The notes: a model not told the origin generated them from the sequence alone. Positions 20,303-29,245 are shown, numbered from the stretch's first letter. The stretch: DNA of 64,000 bases from Corallococcus soli (GCF_014930455.1 NZ_JAAIYO010000002.1:558001-622000); one strand, 5' to 3'. Made by a program: numbers and translations.

Positions 20303-21049
20303 TCAGACCGTGTAGCGCCGACCCTGCACCAGCGGTTCGATGACGCTCGTGCTCGCGTCGAAACCGTCTGGGTAGTGGATGAGGCGCATCTTCGCCCGCG
20401 TGGCTTCCGGCAGCGCGGCCAGCTTCTCGTAGGGCGTGTGCACGCCGTAGTTGGTCTCGTGGATGACGAGGTCCGCCTCCGACAGCCAGGCGATGAGCCC
20501 CTCGTCGAACGCGGTGTCCGCGCTGTAGCCCAGGCACCGGCCCCCGGCGCGGATGCGGAACGCGGTGGTGGGCACGTGGTGGTAGGTGAAGCGGCACTCA
20601 ATCTCGAAGGGCCCGTGGCGCACCGAGCGCTCCAGGTGCAGCGCCGTGTGCGTGAAGTAGTCCTCGAAGTGCTTGTGGCTGGGGCTGGCGCCCTGCTGCT
20701 CGATGAGGCACTCCATGCCCGCGGCCAGGTGGCCCTCCCAGAGGCGGCGCGTGACGCTCGGGTGCGCGAGCAGCTCCATCTTCCGGTGCAGCACGAAGAA
20801 GGAGAAGTAGGCCAGGCCCTCCAGGCCGGAGGCGTGGTCCGCGTGCAGGTGCGTGAGGGCCACGGCGCTGACGCGGTCCACGTCCAGCGCCACGCCGGAG
20901 GACTCGGACGCCTCGCGCATCATCTTGCGGATGGGGTGCGGGCAGTCCAGCAGCAGCACCTGGTCCTCGGCCTCCAGCGCCAGGCACGACGAGTAGTACA
21001 GCGCGGAGAACGCGTCACCGACGCCGAGGGGGACGAAGGACAGACTCAT
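20303..21049 (-). CDS. MBL-fold metallo-hydrolase
   Basis: 248 residues from ATG 21049, with CGGAGCCCCCC ahead. The metallo-beta-lactamase metal motif is THLHADHASG (66-75: H67, H69, D71, H72). Later histidines sit in YHHVPTTAFRI, and YSADTAFDEGLI gives the bridging aspartate, as in RNase Z-like and phosphodiesterase relatives; LVIHETNY follows. The ATG overlaps the coaD stop (ATGA on the minus strand), so translation is coupled to coaD. Substrate unknown. It lacks the flexible arm expected of tRNase Z, so trnase activity is not claimed. Confidence 0.82.
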   Translation of the reverse strand: MSLSFVPLGVGDAFSALYYSSCLALEAEDQVLLLDCPHPIRKMMREASESSGVALDVDRVSAVALTHLHADHASGLEGLAYFSFFVLHRKMELLAHPSVTRRLWEGHLAAGMECLIEQQGASPSHKHFEDYFTHTALHLERSVRHGPFEIECRFTYHHVPTTAFRIRAGGRCLGYSADTAFDEGLIAWLSEADLVIHETNYGVHTPYEKLAALPEATRAKMRLIHYPDGFDASTSVIEPLVQGRRYTV

Positions 21050-21543
21050 GGGGGGCTCCGGAGGGAAGACGTCAGCCGCTCGCGCAGCATCGCGACGACG
21101 GCGGGAGGGCAGAAGGCGGACACGTCCTCGCCGCGCGCGATGCGCTCCTTGAGGGCGCTGCTGGACACCTCGGCCAGGTGCGCCTCGGCGGGCAGGAAGA
21201 GGGTGGACAGCTCGGGCGCGAGCGCGCGGTTCATCTGCGCGAGCTCCGTCTCGAACTGGGCATCGGTGGCGCCCCGCACGCCGCGCAGGAGCACGCTCGC
21301 GCCAATCTCCCGCGCCAGCTCCACGATGAGCCCTTCGGTGTGCGTGACGGTGACGTTGGGGTGCCGGGCCACCGCGCCCCGCACCAGCGCCACCCGCTCC
21401 GAAGCGGTGAGCAGCGTGTGCTTGTTCGGGTTGACCGCCACCACCACCACGACGTGGCTGAAGAGGCGCGCCGCCTGGCGCACCACCGACAGGTGCCCCG
21501 CGGTGACGGGGTCGAAGCTGCCGGCATAGAGCGCGATGGTCAT
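21046..21543 (-). CDS. coaD: Phosphopantetheine adenylyltransferase CoaD
   Basis: Transfers AMP from ATP to 4'-phosphopantetheine, the penultimate step of coenzyme A synthesis. 165 residues, typical length. Motifs: YAGSFDPVTAGHLSVVR (TxGH at 14-17), VAVNPNKHTLLTASERV, VLLRGVRGATDAQFETELAQMN, and AEVSSSALKERIA (SSS in place of the common SST). The start is ATG 21543; the open frame reaches 21612, but the catalytic N-terminus begins MTIALYAGSF. Coupled to the downstream MBL hydrolase. Confidence 0.95.
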   Translation of the reverse strand: MTIALYAGSFDPVTAGHLSVVRQAARLFSHVVVVVAVNPNKHTLLTASERVALVRGAVARHPNVTVTHTEGLIVELAREIGASVLLRGVRGATDAQFETELAQMNRALAPELSTLFLPAEAHLAEVSSSALKERIARGEDVSAFCPPAVVAMLRERLTSSLRSPP

Positions 21544-21619
21544 CACGACACCCCACGAACAGTCCCGGCCGTGGGGGCCCGGAAGGAAGAAAACCGCCAC
21601 GACGGTCCGCACGAGCCCT

Positions 21620-22234
21620 TCATGCGTCCTCCCGCGAGCCTGCCCCGGCCGCGTCCAGCAGGCCCGCCGCCATGCGCTTCACGGTGCCCGCCGCCGAACC
21701 CGGGGGCACGAGCCCCGGCGCGCTGGCGGAGAGCACGAAGTAGCCCTGCATGGCGGCGAACAACCCCGCCGCCAGGGGGCGCGCCCGGCGCCGGCCCACC
21801 ACCGCCGCCACGAGCGCCTCCAGCTGCTCCAGGTCCGCCCGCACCACGGCTTCGTAGGCGACGCGCACCTCGGGCTGGCGGATGGCCTCCGCGCTGATGG
21901 TCACCCAGCCCGCCACCGCCGCCACGTCCGAGTCCGGCCCGGTGGCGAGGAACGCGTCCACGAACGCCTCCACCCGCCCCCGCGCGTCGTCCGCCGGGAG
22001 CCTGGACACCCGGGCCGCGAAGCGCTGCCGCGCGCGAGACGCCAGCGACTGCACCAGCGTGAGGAGGATCTCCTGCTTGTCCTCGAAGTGGTAGTGGACG
22101 AGCCCCGCGCTCAAGCCCGCCGCCCTGGCGATCTCCGCCACCGACGCGCCCTCGTAGCCTCGCTCGGCCATGGCCTTGAGCAGCCCGGCGACAATCTGTT
22201 CGCGGCGCGCTTCGGTGTTGGAGGGGCGGGGCAT
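21620..22234 (-). CDS. TetR-family transcriptional regulator
   Basis: 204 residues. N-terminal HTH at about 28-50 (SVAEIARAAGLSAGLVHYHFEDKQEIL), a strong TetR signature with the BetI-like GLVHYHF. The C-terminal ligand domain is alpha-helical and variable. A promoter and a 30-base interrupted palindrome lie immediately upstream (22243-22292), which suggests autorepression. No divergent target gene exists; coaD is downstream on the same strand, 76 bases away. The ligand is unknown. Confidence 0.9.
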   Translation of the reverse strand: MPRPSNTEARREQIVAGLLKAMAERGYEGASVAEIARAAGLSAGLVHYHFEDKQEILLTLVQSLASRARQRFAARVSRLPADDARGRVEAFVDAFLATGPDSDVAAVAGWVTISAEAIRQPEVRVAYEAVVRADLEQLEALVAAVVGRRRARPLAAGLFAAMQGYFVLSASAPGLVPPGSAAGTVKRMAAGLLDAAGAGSREDA

Positions 22235-22242
22235 GGGCGGTT

Positions 22243-22272
22243 GTTTCTAGGTTGTATGACCAACTTATAAAC
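22243..22272. promoter_or_regulatory. TetR-type operator upstream of its own gene
   Basis: Arms GTTTCTAGGTTG and CAACTTATAAAC (22243-22254 and 22261-22272) are inverted repeats matching at 10 of 12 positions around the spacer TATGAC. The site covers the predicted -10 box and transcription start of the regulator gene, so binding would block transcription. Confidence 0.65.
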
Positions 22273-22292
22273 AGCGCCAGCGCGGACGTCAA
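22264..22292 (-). promoter_or_regulatory. Sigma-70-type promoter of the tetR gene
   Basis: On the minus strand, TTGACG (22292-22287), a 17-base spacer and TATAAG (22269-22264): five of six matches in each box at ideal spacing. The start codon is at 22234, giving a leader of about 20 bases. The best sigma-70 match found in the window. Confidence 0.65.
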
Positions 22293-22338
22293 CCCGACCC
22301 GGGGGCGGGCTGGCCGGGGCCTCAAGGCCGGGGAGCGC

Positions 22339-22875
22339 CTAGAGCGACAGGAGGGACGTCACCTTGTCGGGCCCCAGCCGCTTGGGGCCCTCCAGGAAGT
22401 CGAGTGTCATGAGGAAGCTGAAGCCGACGAGCTGCCCGCCCAGCCGTTGGACGAGCCGGGCGGTGGCGTCGGCGGTGCCGCCGGTGGCGAGCACGTCGTC
22501 CACGATGAGGACGCGCTCGCCCTGGAGGATGGCGTCCTCGTGCATCTCCACGCCGTCCGCGCCGTACTCCAGGGAGTAGCGCTCGATGATGCGGCGGTGG
22601 GGCAGCTTGCCGGGCTTGCGGGCGGGGACGAAGCCCGCGTCCAGCGCCAGCGCGATGGGGGCGCCCAGGAGGAAGCCGCGCGACTCCACGCCCACGACCT
22701 TGGTGATGTGCTGGCCCCGGAAGGGCGCCGACATGGCGTTGACGACGCGGCCGAAGAGGCGCGGATTGGCCAGCACGGGGGTGATGTCCTTGAAGACGAT
22801 GCCGGGCTTGGGGAAGTCCGGCACGTCGCGCAGGACGGCCTGGAGGTCAGGGACGAGCGTGGGGTCGAGCGACAT
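22339..22875 (-). CDS. apt: Adenine phosphoribosyltransferase Apt
   Basis: Converts adenine plus PRPP to AMP (purine salvage). 178 residues, normal length. Motifs: [36 protein letters not shown] and the PRPP loop [14 protein letters not shown] (122-135). The ATG at 22875 follows GGAGGCTTCCCCC. Divergent from the SNF2 helicase gene across a 310-base gap. Confidence 0.95.
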   Translation of the reverse strand: MSLDPTLVPDLQAVLRDVPDFPKPGIVFKDITPVLANPRLFGRVVNAMSAPFRGQHITKVVGVESRGFLLGAPIALALDAGFVPARKPGKLPHRRIIERYSLEYGADGVEMHEDAILQGERVLIVDDVLATGGTADATARLVQRLGGQLVGFSFLMTLDFLEGPKRLGPDKVTSLLSL

Positions 22876-23185
22876 GGGGGAAGCCTCCGGGAGGAGCGAC
22901 AGTCCGTGCGGGTGTCCCCGTCCGTGGGGGCCGGGAAGGCCTGGGAAGCCCGCGGGGAGGAGCGGCCGGCCCGGCGGGCCCCTGGACGGGGGCGCCTGGG
23001 GGGAGGGGCCGGAAAGCCGGGGGTCTGGGACGGGACCAGGACATGGCGGACGTTGATGATCTCACAGCTTCGCGCAGGCGGACGTCATCCGCCGGCGGAA
23101 GCCCTATTTTTTACCGCGCGCGGGGAAGCCTTCGCTGTGTTAAGCGAGGCGGTTCCCCCCGACCAAGGCCAAGGAGTCTGGGGCA
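22876..23185. other. 310-base divergent intergenic region, apt / SNF2 helicase
   Basis: Holds the apt ribosome site (GGAGG, minus strand) at its left end and the helicase leader at its right. The middle is a G-rich stretch with no coding signal that I trust. The one distinct element is the repeat cluster at 23077-23112. The helicase ribosome site AAGGAG is at 23171-23176. Confidence 0.6.
23077..23112 (+). promoter_or_regulatory. Overlapping inverted repeats followed by a T-run in the helicase leader
   Basis: GGCGGA (23077-23082), TCCGCC (23088-23093) and GGCGGA (23094-23099) follow one another, so the middle element can pair with either neighbour. A TATTTTTT run (23105-23112) comes shortly after. 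Read forward this resembles a terminator or attenuator about 75 bases before the helicase start. Function is inference. Confidence 0.35.
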
Positions 23186-26100
23186 TTGCAAGCCGTGCAA
23201 ACCACCGCCGACACCCGAGACCCTCTCTCCCCGCAAGACGGACTGTGGCTTCGCGCCCTCAAGGCCGAGGTCCAGCCCCCCACGTTCAAGAAAGGTCGAG
23301 AGGTGGCCGAGGGCCGCCGCGTATTCGGCCTGACACGTGAGCCCGAACGCATCCGCGCGCAGGTCGCGGCTCCGACGGGCGAACGCTACGACGTGGTCCT
23401 GATGCCGGCAGAGGGGAAGGTCGTTTCTTCCTGCACCTGCCCGGTGTGGAACACCACCGGCCCGCACTGTGAGCACGTCGTCGCCGCGGCGCTCATCTAC
23501 GCCGCGCGCTTCCGACCGCCGCCACCGCCCCAGAAGGCCGCGCCGCCGCCCCCTCCTCCGATGCCGGAGGAGGACGGGATGCACGCGGACGACGAGGTGG
23601 AGATCCCCAGCGACGCGCCGGGGATGGAGGGCGTCACCCTGCCCGCGCTCGCCAAGGTGGAGAGCTGGCTGGGCCTGTCGTCGCTGCCGGACTACGAGTT
23701 CCTCTACCGGCTGACCCCCGCGAACACGAGCACGGGCGGCTCCAACGGTCGGCACTGGGTCGTGGACGTGCGCCGTCAGGACGCGCAGACCAAGGGCCCC
23801 GTCCACGTCAAGCGCCTGCTCCAGACGGGCAGCCGCATCGCGCCCCCGGACGAGCGCATCTTCATGGTGCTGGCGCGGCACGAGCAGCGCTACGACTCGC
23901 GCATCGTGCTGTCCGACGAGGACCTGGTGGAGGTGCTGGAGCTGCTGCGCCAGCGCCGGGTCATCTACCGGGGCACGCCGCTGGTCTACATGGACGCGCC
24001 CGTGCGTCCGCAGATCCACCTGGAGTCGCGTCCGGACGGCGCCACCGCGCAGATTGAACTGCTGTTCCCGGACGGCGTGGGCGCTCCGCTCAAGGACGTC
24101 ATCGTGCTGGCGGGGCGGCGCACCTGGGTCATCCAGGCGCAGAACCTCCACCCGGTGGAGCCGGACTTCCCGCCGCGCCTGCTGCGCAAGTGGCTGCTGG
24201 AGCCGTCCATGGCCTTCCCGGCCGGACAGCTGGACCGGGTACTGACGTTCTTCGCCGCGCACCTGCCGCGCTTCCGCATGTCGCTGAAGGCGGACGACAT
24301 CGAGGTCGACGAGGCGGTGGAGCCACGCTTCGTCCTCACGCTGGAGGGCGCCGCCGAGCGCGTGAAGGTGCAGCTGGCCGCGCGCTACGGCCAGACGACG
24401 GTGGCGGTGTCGCCCAACGCGACCCACCTGGGCTACGCCAGCGGCGTCGGCGAGGACGCCCGCAAGCTGTACCGCCGCCGCGACGAGGTGGAGCGCGCCG
24501 CGGGCAAGCTGCTCTTGGACCAGGGGATGCGCTTCGACGTGCCCACGCTGGCCTTCGAGGCGACGGGCGACGCGGCGCTGGAGTTCTGGGCGCGGGGCCT
24601 GGCGGGCCTCCCGGCGGAGTGGGAGCGCTACGGCGTCACGGCCCCCAAGGTGCGGCTGCGGCCGAAGCTCAAGCCGCGCATCCGCGTGGGCATGAGCGGC
24701 GTGCAGTGGTTCGACCTGGACGCGGAGTTCGTCACCGACGATCAAGCCGTGGACCTGGGCGCCATCCGCATGTGGCTGGACTCGGGGCGCAAGTTCGTGC
24801 CCCTCAAGGACGGCTCCTTCGCGGAGGCGGACACCGCGGAGATCAAGCGCGTGGCGGACCTCCTGGAGGAGGCCGGCGCCATGCCGGGCCGCACGCGCAC
24901 GCGGCTGCCGCTGCACCAGGCGGTGGCGTTGGACCTGCTCGCGGACCTGGGCGAGTTCACCGAGGTGGAGTCCAAGGCGCGTCAGGCCATGCTCGCGCTG
25001 CGCGAGACGGCGGGCGTGCCGAAGGTCTCCGTGCCGGAGGGGCTCCAGGCCACGCTGCGCCACTACCAGGAGGCGGGCCTGTCCTGGCTCTGGTTCCTGC
25101 GCCGGCACGGGCTGTCCGGCATCCTCGCGGACGACATGGGTCTGGGAAAGACCATCCAGTCCCTGAGCCTGATGCAGAAGGTGGCCAACGAAGAGGGCCA
25201 CAAGCCGTCGCTGGTGGTCGCGCCCACGAGCGTGCTCGCCAACTGGGAGCGTGAGGCGGAGCGCTTCACCCCGGGCCTCAAGGCCATGGTGTGGCACGGG
25301 CAGGACCGGCGCGAGCGGGCGGAGGACCTCAAGGGCATGGACCTGGTGCTCACGTCGTACGCGCTGGTGCGCCGCGACCTGGAGCAGCTGTCCCAGGTGG
25401 GCTTCCGCTACGTCATCCTGGACGAGGCGCAGAACATCAAGAACGCGGACAGCGCCACCGCGCAGGCGTGCAAGTCGCTGCCCAGCGAGACGCGCCTGGC
25501 GCTCACCGGTACGCCGCTGGAGAACCGGCTGTCGGAGCTCTGGAGCATCTTCGACTTCCTGATGCCCGGCTTCCTGGGCAGCGCGGAGGGCTTCAGCGAC
25601 CGCTACGAGCAGCCCATCCAGGTGGCCAACGATCCCACCGCGAAGGACCGGCTGCGCCGACGCATCCAGCCCTTCATCATGCGCCGGCTCAAGACGGAGG
25701 TGGCCAAGGACCTGCCGCCGAAGACGGAGAGCGTCGCGTGGTGCGAGATGGAGCCCGGGCAGGCCGCGCTCTACCGCGAGGTGCTGGAGGAGAGCCGCCG
25801 CAAGGTGAACGACTCCATCGAGAAGGTGGGCTTCAAGCGCAGCCGCGTGTCCATCCTCGCCGCGCTGATGCGCCTGCGGCAGGTGTGCTGCGATCCGCGC
25901 CTGCTCAAGATGCCGCCCGGCACGCTGCTGCCGTCCAGCGCGAAGCTCGAGCGCTTCATGCAGCTCGTGGAGGACCTCATCGCGGAGGGCCACCGCGCGC
26001 TCGTCTTCAGCCAGTTCACGGAGATGCTGGAGCTGCTGAAGCAGGAGGCCGACAAGAAGGGCATGAAGTACCTGTACCTGGACGGTCGCACCAAGGACCG

Positions 26101-26452
26101 CATGGGCAAGGTGGACGAGTACAACCGCCCGGACGGGCCGCCGCTGTTCTTCATCAGCTTGAAGGCGGGCGGCACCGGCTTGAACCTCACCGCGGCCGAC
26201 TACGTCATCCACTTCGACCCGTGGTGGAACCCGGCCGTGGAGGACCAGGCCACGGACCGTACGCACCGCATCGGTCAGACGCGCGCGGTCATCAGCTACA
26301 AGCTGATCACCCGCGGCACGGTGGAGGAGAAGATTCTCAGCCTCCAGCGTCGCAAGCGGGAGCTCGCCGCCGGCGTGCTCGGCACGGACGGGGACGACAT
26401 GGGCCGCACGCTCACGGAGCAGGACATCCAGGAGCTGTTCACCGAAATCTGA
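23186..26452 (+). CDS. SWIM zinc-finger SNF2-family DEAD/DEAH helicase
   Basis: 1088 residues starting at TTG 23186, chosen because AAGGAG lies 9 bases ahead (GTG 23195 is the alternative). An N-terminal SWIM finger CTCPVWNTTGPHCEH (C83, C85, C95, H97) probably binds DNA or protein. A long middle region follows, then the Swi2/Snf2 ATPase from about 615: LADDMGLGKTIQSL (Walker A), VVAPTSVLANWEREAERF, ILDEAQNIKN (DEAQ box), LTGTPLENRLSELWSIFDFL, and motifs V/VI in KAGGTGLNLTAADYVIHFDP and TDRTHRIGQTR. Probably remodels protein-DNA complexes in transcription or repair. It sits just before recN. Confidence 0.92.
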   Translation: MQAVQTTADTRDPLSPQDGLWLRALKAEVQPPTFKKGREVAEGRRVFGLTREPERIRAQVAAPTGERYDVVLMPAEGKVVSSCTCPVWNTTGPHCEHVVAAALIYAARFRPPPPPQKAAPPPPPPMPEEDGMHADDEVEIPSDAPGMEGVTLPALAKVESWLGLSSLPDYEFLYRLTPANTSTGGSNGRHWVVDVRRQDAQTKGPVHVKRLLQTGSRIAPPDERIFMVLARHEQRYDSRIVLSDEDLVEVLELLRQRRVIYRGTPLVYMDAPVRPQIHLESRPDGATAQIELLFPDGVGAPLKDVIVLAGRRTWVIQAQNLHPVEPDFPPRLLRKWLLEPSMAFPAGQLDRVLTFFAAHLPRFRMSLKADDIEVDEAVEPRFVLTLEGAAERVKVQLAARYGQTTVAVSPNATHLGYASGVGEDARKLYRRRDEVERAAGKLLLDQGMRFDVPTLAFEATGDAALEFWARGLAGLPAEWERYGVTAPKVRLRPKLKPRIRVGMSGVQWFDLDAEFVTDDQAVDLGAIRMWLDSGRKFVPLKDGSFAEADTAEIKRVADLLEEAGAMPGRTRTRLPLHQAVALDLLADLGEFTEVESKARQAMLALRETAGVPKVSVPEGLQATLRHYQEAGLSWLWFLRRHGLSGILADDMGLGKTIQSLSLMQKVANEEGHKPSLVVAPTSVLANWEREAERFTPGLKAMVWHGQDRRERAEDLKGMDLVLTSYALVRRDLEQLSQVGFRYVILDEAQNIKNADSATAQACKSLPSETRLALTGTPLENRLSELWSIFDFLMPGFLGSAEGFSDRYEQPIQVANDPTAKDRLRRRIQPFIMRRLKTEVAKDLPPKTESVAWCEMEPGQAALYREVLEESRRKVNDSIEKVGFKRSRVSILAALMRLRQVCCDPRLLKMPPGTLLPSSAKLERFMQLVEDLIAEGHRALVFSQFTEMLELLKQEADKKGMKYLYLDGRTKDRMGKVDEYNRPDGPPLFFISLKAGGTGLNLTAADYVIHFDPWWNPAVEDQATDRTHRIGQTRAVISYKLITRGTVEEKILSLQRRKRELAAGVLGTDGDDMGRTLTEQDIQELFTEI

Positions 26453-26558
26453 TGGGCCCCAGGAGGTGGTGGAAAGGTTGTGGTCCCAACGGGCCCGCCT
26501 TCCCACCCGCCCCCCCGGCGTGCACCCGACCCGAACACCTGTGCAGTGTCATCGCGAC

Positions 26559-26575
26559 CTGCTAGGGTGTTCAGG
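26559..26575 (+). promoter_or_regulatory. Candidate myxobacterial LexA box upstream of recN
   Basis: CTGCTAGGGTGTTCAGG matches 15 of 17 positions of the Myxococcus xanthus LexA site as I remember it (CTRHAMRYBYGTTCAGS). It lies 33 bases before the recN start. AACACCTG (26534-26541) and CAGGTGTT (26572-26579) form a wider 8-base inverted repeat overlapping it. recN is a classic SOS gene, which supports the reading. Confidence 0.5.
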
Positions 26576-26608
26576 TGTTGGGGCGACGTACGGACCGCGA
26601 GGGCGCGC

Positions 26609-28342
26609 GTGCTGCTGGGACTTCGGATTTCGAACGTAGCGGTGATTGAGGAGGTGGAGGTGGCGTTTGGCGCCGGCCTCACCGTCCTCACGGGTGAGAC
26701 AGGGGCTGGCAAGTCCATCCTGGTGGACGCGCTGGGTCTCCTGCTCGGGGGCAGGGCGGATGCGGACGTCATCCGGGCGGGCTGCGAGGACGCGGCGGTG
26801 GAGGGCGTGTTCGCCCGGACGCCGGTGCTGGCCTTGAGACTGGAGGAGCTGGGCCTTCCCGACCTGGGAGACGAGGTGCTGGTGCGCCGGGTGCTCGGGC
26901 GCACCGGGCGCGGCAAGGTCTACGTCAACGGCGCGCTGGTGACGCTGGGCGTCCTGGGGAAGCTCACCCGGGGAGCGGTGGACATCGCCGGCCAGCACGA
27001 ACATGTGAGCCTCTTCGACCCTGGCCTGCACCGGGTGCTGCTCGACAAGTACGGGCACATGGAGGACGCGCTGGCCGCGTACGGCCGCGAGTGGGCGAAC
27101 CTGCGCGAGGTGGAGTCCCGCATGGACGCCCTGGGCGGCGACGACGCCAAGGTGCGCGAGCGCGCGGAGTTCCTGCGCTTCCAACTGGATGAAATCACGC
27201 GCCTGGACCCGGAGTCCGGCGAGGACCTGAAGCTGGACGCGGAGCGCCGGCGGCTGGGCAGCGCGCAGAAGCTCAAGCGCTACGGCGCGGAGGCGGAGCT
27301 GCTGGTGGCCGGGGATGCGCCCTCGGCGGTGGAGATCGTCGGGCGCGCGCTGGGGCTCGTGCACGAGGGCGTCAAGTGCGACGCGTCGCTCGCGCCGGTG
27401 GCCCAGTCGCTCAGCACCGCGCTGTCGGAACTGGAAGAGGCGGCGCGCCGGCTCAACCGCTACGTGGAGGGGCTGGAGTCCGACCCCGGGCGGCTGGGCG
27501 AGGTGGAGGAGCGGCTGGACGCGCTCAAGCGGCTGTGCCGCAAGCACGGCGTGACGCTGGACGGCGTCCTCCAGAAGCGCGGCGAGCTGGAGACCGAGCT
27601 GGGCACGCTGGAGAACCGGCGCGAAATCCTGGAGGAGCTGAACCAGGAGAAGAAGCGCGTGGAGGAGCGGGCGCGCAAGGCGGCGCTGGCCCTGTCCAAG
27701 GCGCGCAAGGCGAGCGCCGGGGCCTTCTCCCAGCAGGTGCGGGACGGCCTGGGCGGGCTGGCCATGGGCAAGGCCGCCTTCGAGGTGCGCGTGACGGCCG
27801 GGGAGACGCTGCGTCCGGACGGCCTGGACGAGGTGGAGTTCTTCTTCAGCGCCAACCCGGGCGAACCGGCGCGCGCGCTGGCCAAGGTGGCCTCGGGCGG
27901 CGAGGCGAGCCGGCTCCTGTTGGCCCTCAAACGTGCACTGGCGGACAGTGACGCGTGCGGCTGCTACGTGCTGGATGAGGCGGACGCGGGCGTGAGCGGT
28001 GCCATCGCGGACGTGGTGGGGCGGATGATTCGCGAGGTCAGCTCCCACCGTCAGGTGCTGTGCATCACGCACCTGCCCCAGGTGGCGGCCTACGCGGACG
28101 CGCACCTGCTCATCCGCAAGAGCGTCCGGGGCGAGCGCACCGTGTCCCAGGTGCTCCCCCTGGCGGCGGGCGCCGAGCGCACGCAGGAACTGGCGCGGAT
28201 GATGTCCGGCGTGGAGGTGACGCGCGAGGCGCTGGGCGCGGCCGAGGCCCTGGTCCGCTCGGCCCACCGCTCCCCCCGGGCGCGCCGGGAATCAGGTCCG
28301 GAGGGCACCAGCCCCCGGGGCCGGCTGCGCCGGACGGCCTGA
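26609..28342 (+). CDS. recN: DNA repair protein RecN
   Basis: SMC-like ATPase of double-strand break repair. 577 residues from GTG 26609 (CGAGGG six bases before). N-terminal ATP site GLRISNVAVIEEVEVAFG then Walker A TGETGAGKS (28-36). Two coiled-coil arms flank the middle (about 150-400). The C-terminal half has the signature SGGEASRLLLALKRAL (about 428-443), Walker B LDEADAGVSG (RecN usually has DEVDxG) and ITHLPQVAAYAD. The GTG start removes about 43 in-frame residues that precede the conserved strand. Preceded by a candidate LexA box. Confidence 0.94.
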   Translation: MLLGLRISNVAVIEEVEVAFGAGLTVLTGETGAGKSILVDALGLLLGGRADADVIRAGCEDAAVEGVFARTPVLALRLEELGLPDLGDEVLVRRVLGRTGRGKVYVNGALVTLGVLGKLTRGAVDIAGQHEHVSLFDPGLHRVLLDKYGHMEDALAAYGREWANLREVESRMDALGGDDAKVRERAEFLRFQLDEITRLDPESGEDLKLDAERRRLGSAQKLKRYGAEAELLVAGDAPSAVEIVGRALGLVHEGVKCDASLAPVAQSLSTALSELEEAARRLNRYVEGLESDPGRLGEVEERLDALKRLCRKHGVTLDGVLQKRGELETELGTLENRREILEELNQEKKRVEERARKAALALSKARKASAGAFSQQVRDGLGGLAMGKAAFEVRVTAGETLRPDGLDEVEFFFSANPGEPARALAKVASGGEASRLLLALKRALADSDACGCYVLDEADAGVSGAIADVVGRMIREVSSHRQVLCITHLPQVAAYADAHLLIRKSVRGERTVSQVLPLAAGAERTQELARMMSGVEVTREALGAAEALVRSAHRSPRARRESGPEGTSPRGRLRRTA

Positions 28343-28447
28343 AACGGGCCCTGAAGGTGGGGGTGACCCAGGGGGGAGGGCATGACGCAGCGTGAGTTTT
28401 CGTCCGCGTCCTTGCCCCCTCATTGGGGCTCACATAGCATCCGGCGC

Positions 28448-29245
28448 GTGTCCAGCACCGCAGGGCAGACCGCGGCCCCCCGCCATAAAGTCATCTCCGC
28501 TGGCCTGACGGACGTCGGGCGCAAGCGCAATCACAACGAGGACAGTTTCCTCATTGACGATGAGCTCCAGCTCTACGTCGTGGCGGACGGAATGGGTGGG
28601 CACGCGGGTGGCGGTACCGCGTCGCGCATCGCCGTCGAGACCATCGACAAGGAGTTGAGGCGCGCGCGCGAAGGGCGAGACAATCCCTTCGTCAGTGTTC
28701 CCAACCTCCAGGAGTCGCCCATTCCAGAGGCGCTTCGTTCCGCGGTGGAGAAGGCCTGTCAGGCCATCTACCTCACCGCCCAGGACGACGCGCGGCTCTC
28801 CGGGATGGGAACGACCGTCATCTCCCTGGTGGTCCGCGACGAGCACGCCTTCTTCGCCCACGTGGGCGACAGTCGCGCGTACCTCATCCGCGGCGACCTC
28901 ATCCAGCAGATCAGCGAGGACCATTCCCTGGTCAACGAGCAGATCAAGGCCGGGATGATCACCCCCGAGGAGGCGAAGCACTCCCGCTACAAGAACATCA
29001 TCACCCGCTCCGTCGGTTTCGAGGAGGAGGTGCAGGTGGACGTCATGGGACTCGTGTCCGAGCCCGGTGACGTGTTCCTGCTCTGCTCCGACGGCCTGGC
29101 CAACATGCTGGAGGACCGGGAGATCCACGACGCCGTGGCCCGTGCCGGCAGCTTCGAAGAGGTGCCCAAGCTCCTCATCGACCTGGCCAATGATCGTGGC
29201 GGCGACGACAACATCAGCGTCATCGTCGTGCGCATGGGCGGCTGA
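28448..29245 (+). CDS. PP2C-type protein Ser/Thr phosphatase
   Basis: Cytosolic metal-dependent phosphatase, 265 residues from GTG 28448. Motifs: TDVGRKRNHNEDSF (the RxxNED start of PP2C), VADGMGGHAGG (D47), GTTVISLVV, HVGDSRAYL, DHSLVNEQI, FLLCSDGLANML and the late GGDDNISVIVV metal ligands. An alternative ATG at 28382 has a strong ribosome site (GGGGGGAGGGC), but the 22 extra codons are rich in A/T third positions and look non-coding. It probably reverses Hanks-type kinase phosphorylation, such as by the kinase at 15891-17738 (inference). Confidence 0.92.
   Translation: MSSTAGQTAAPRHKVISAGLTDVGRKRNHNEDSFLIDDELQLYVVADGMGGHAGGGTASRIAVETIDKELRRAREGRDNPFVSVPNLQESPIPEALRSAVEKACQAIYLTAQDDARLSGMGTTVISLVVRDEHAFFAHVGDSRAYLIRGDLIQQISEDHSLVNEQIKAGMITPEEAKHSRYKNIITRSVGFEEEVQVDVMGLVSEPGDVFLLCSDGLANMLEDREIHDAVARAGSFEEVPKLLIDLANDRGGDDNISVIVVRMGG

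Noticed and set aside
20093-21529. A plus-strand open frame of 478 codons across the nucleotidase, MBL and coaD region
   Set aside because: It is antisense to coaD and the MBL hydrolase, both with catalytic motifs, and has no domain itself.
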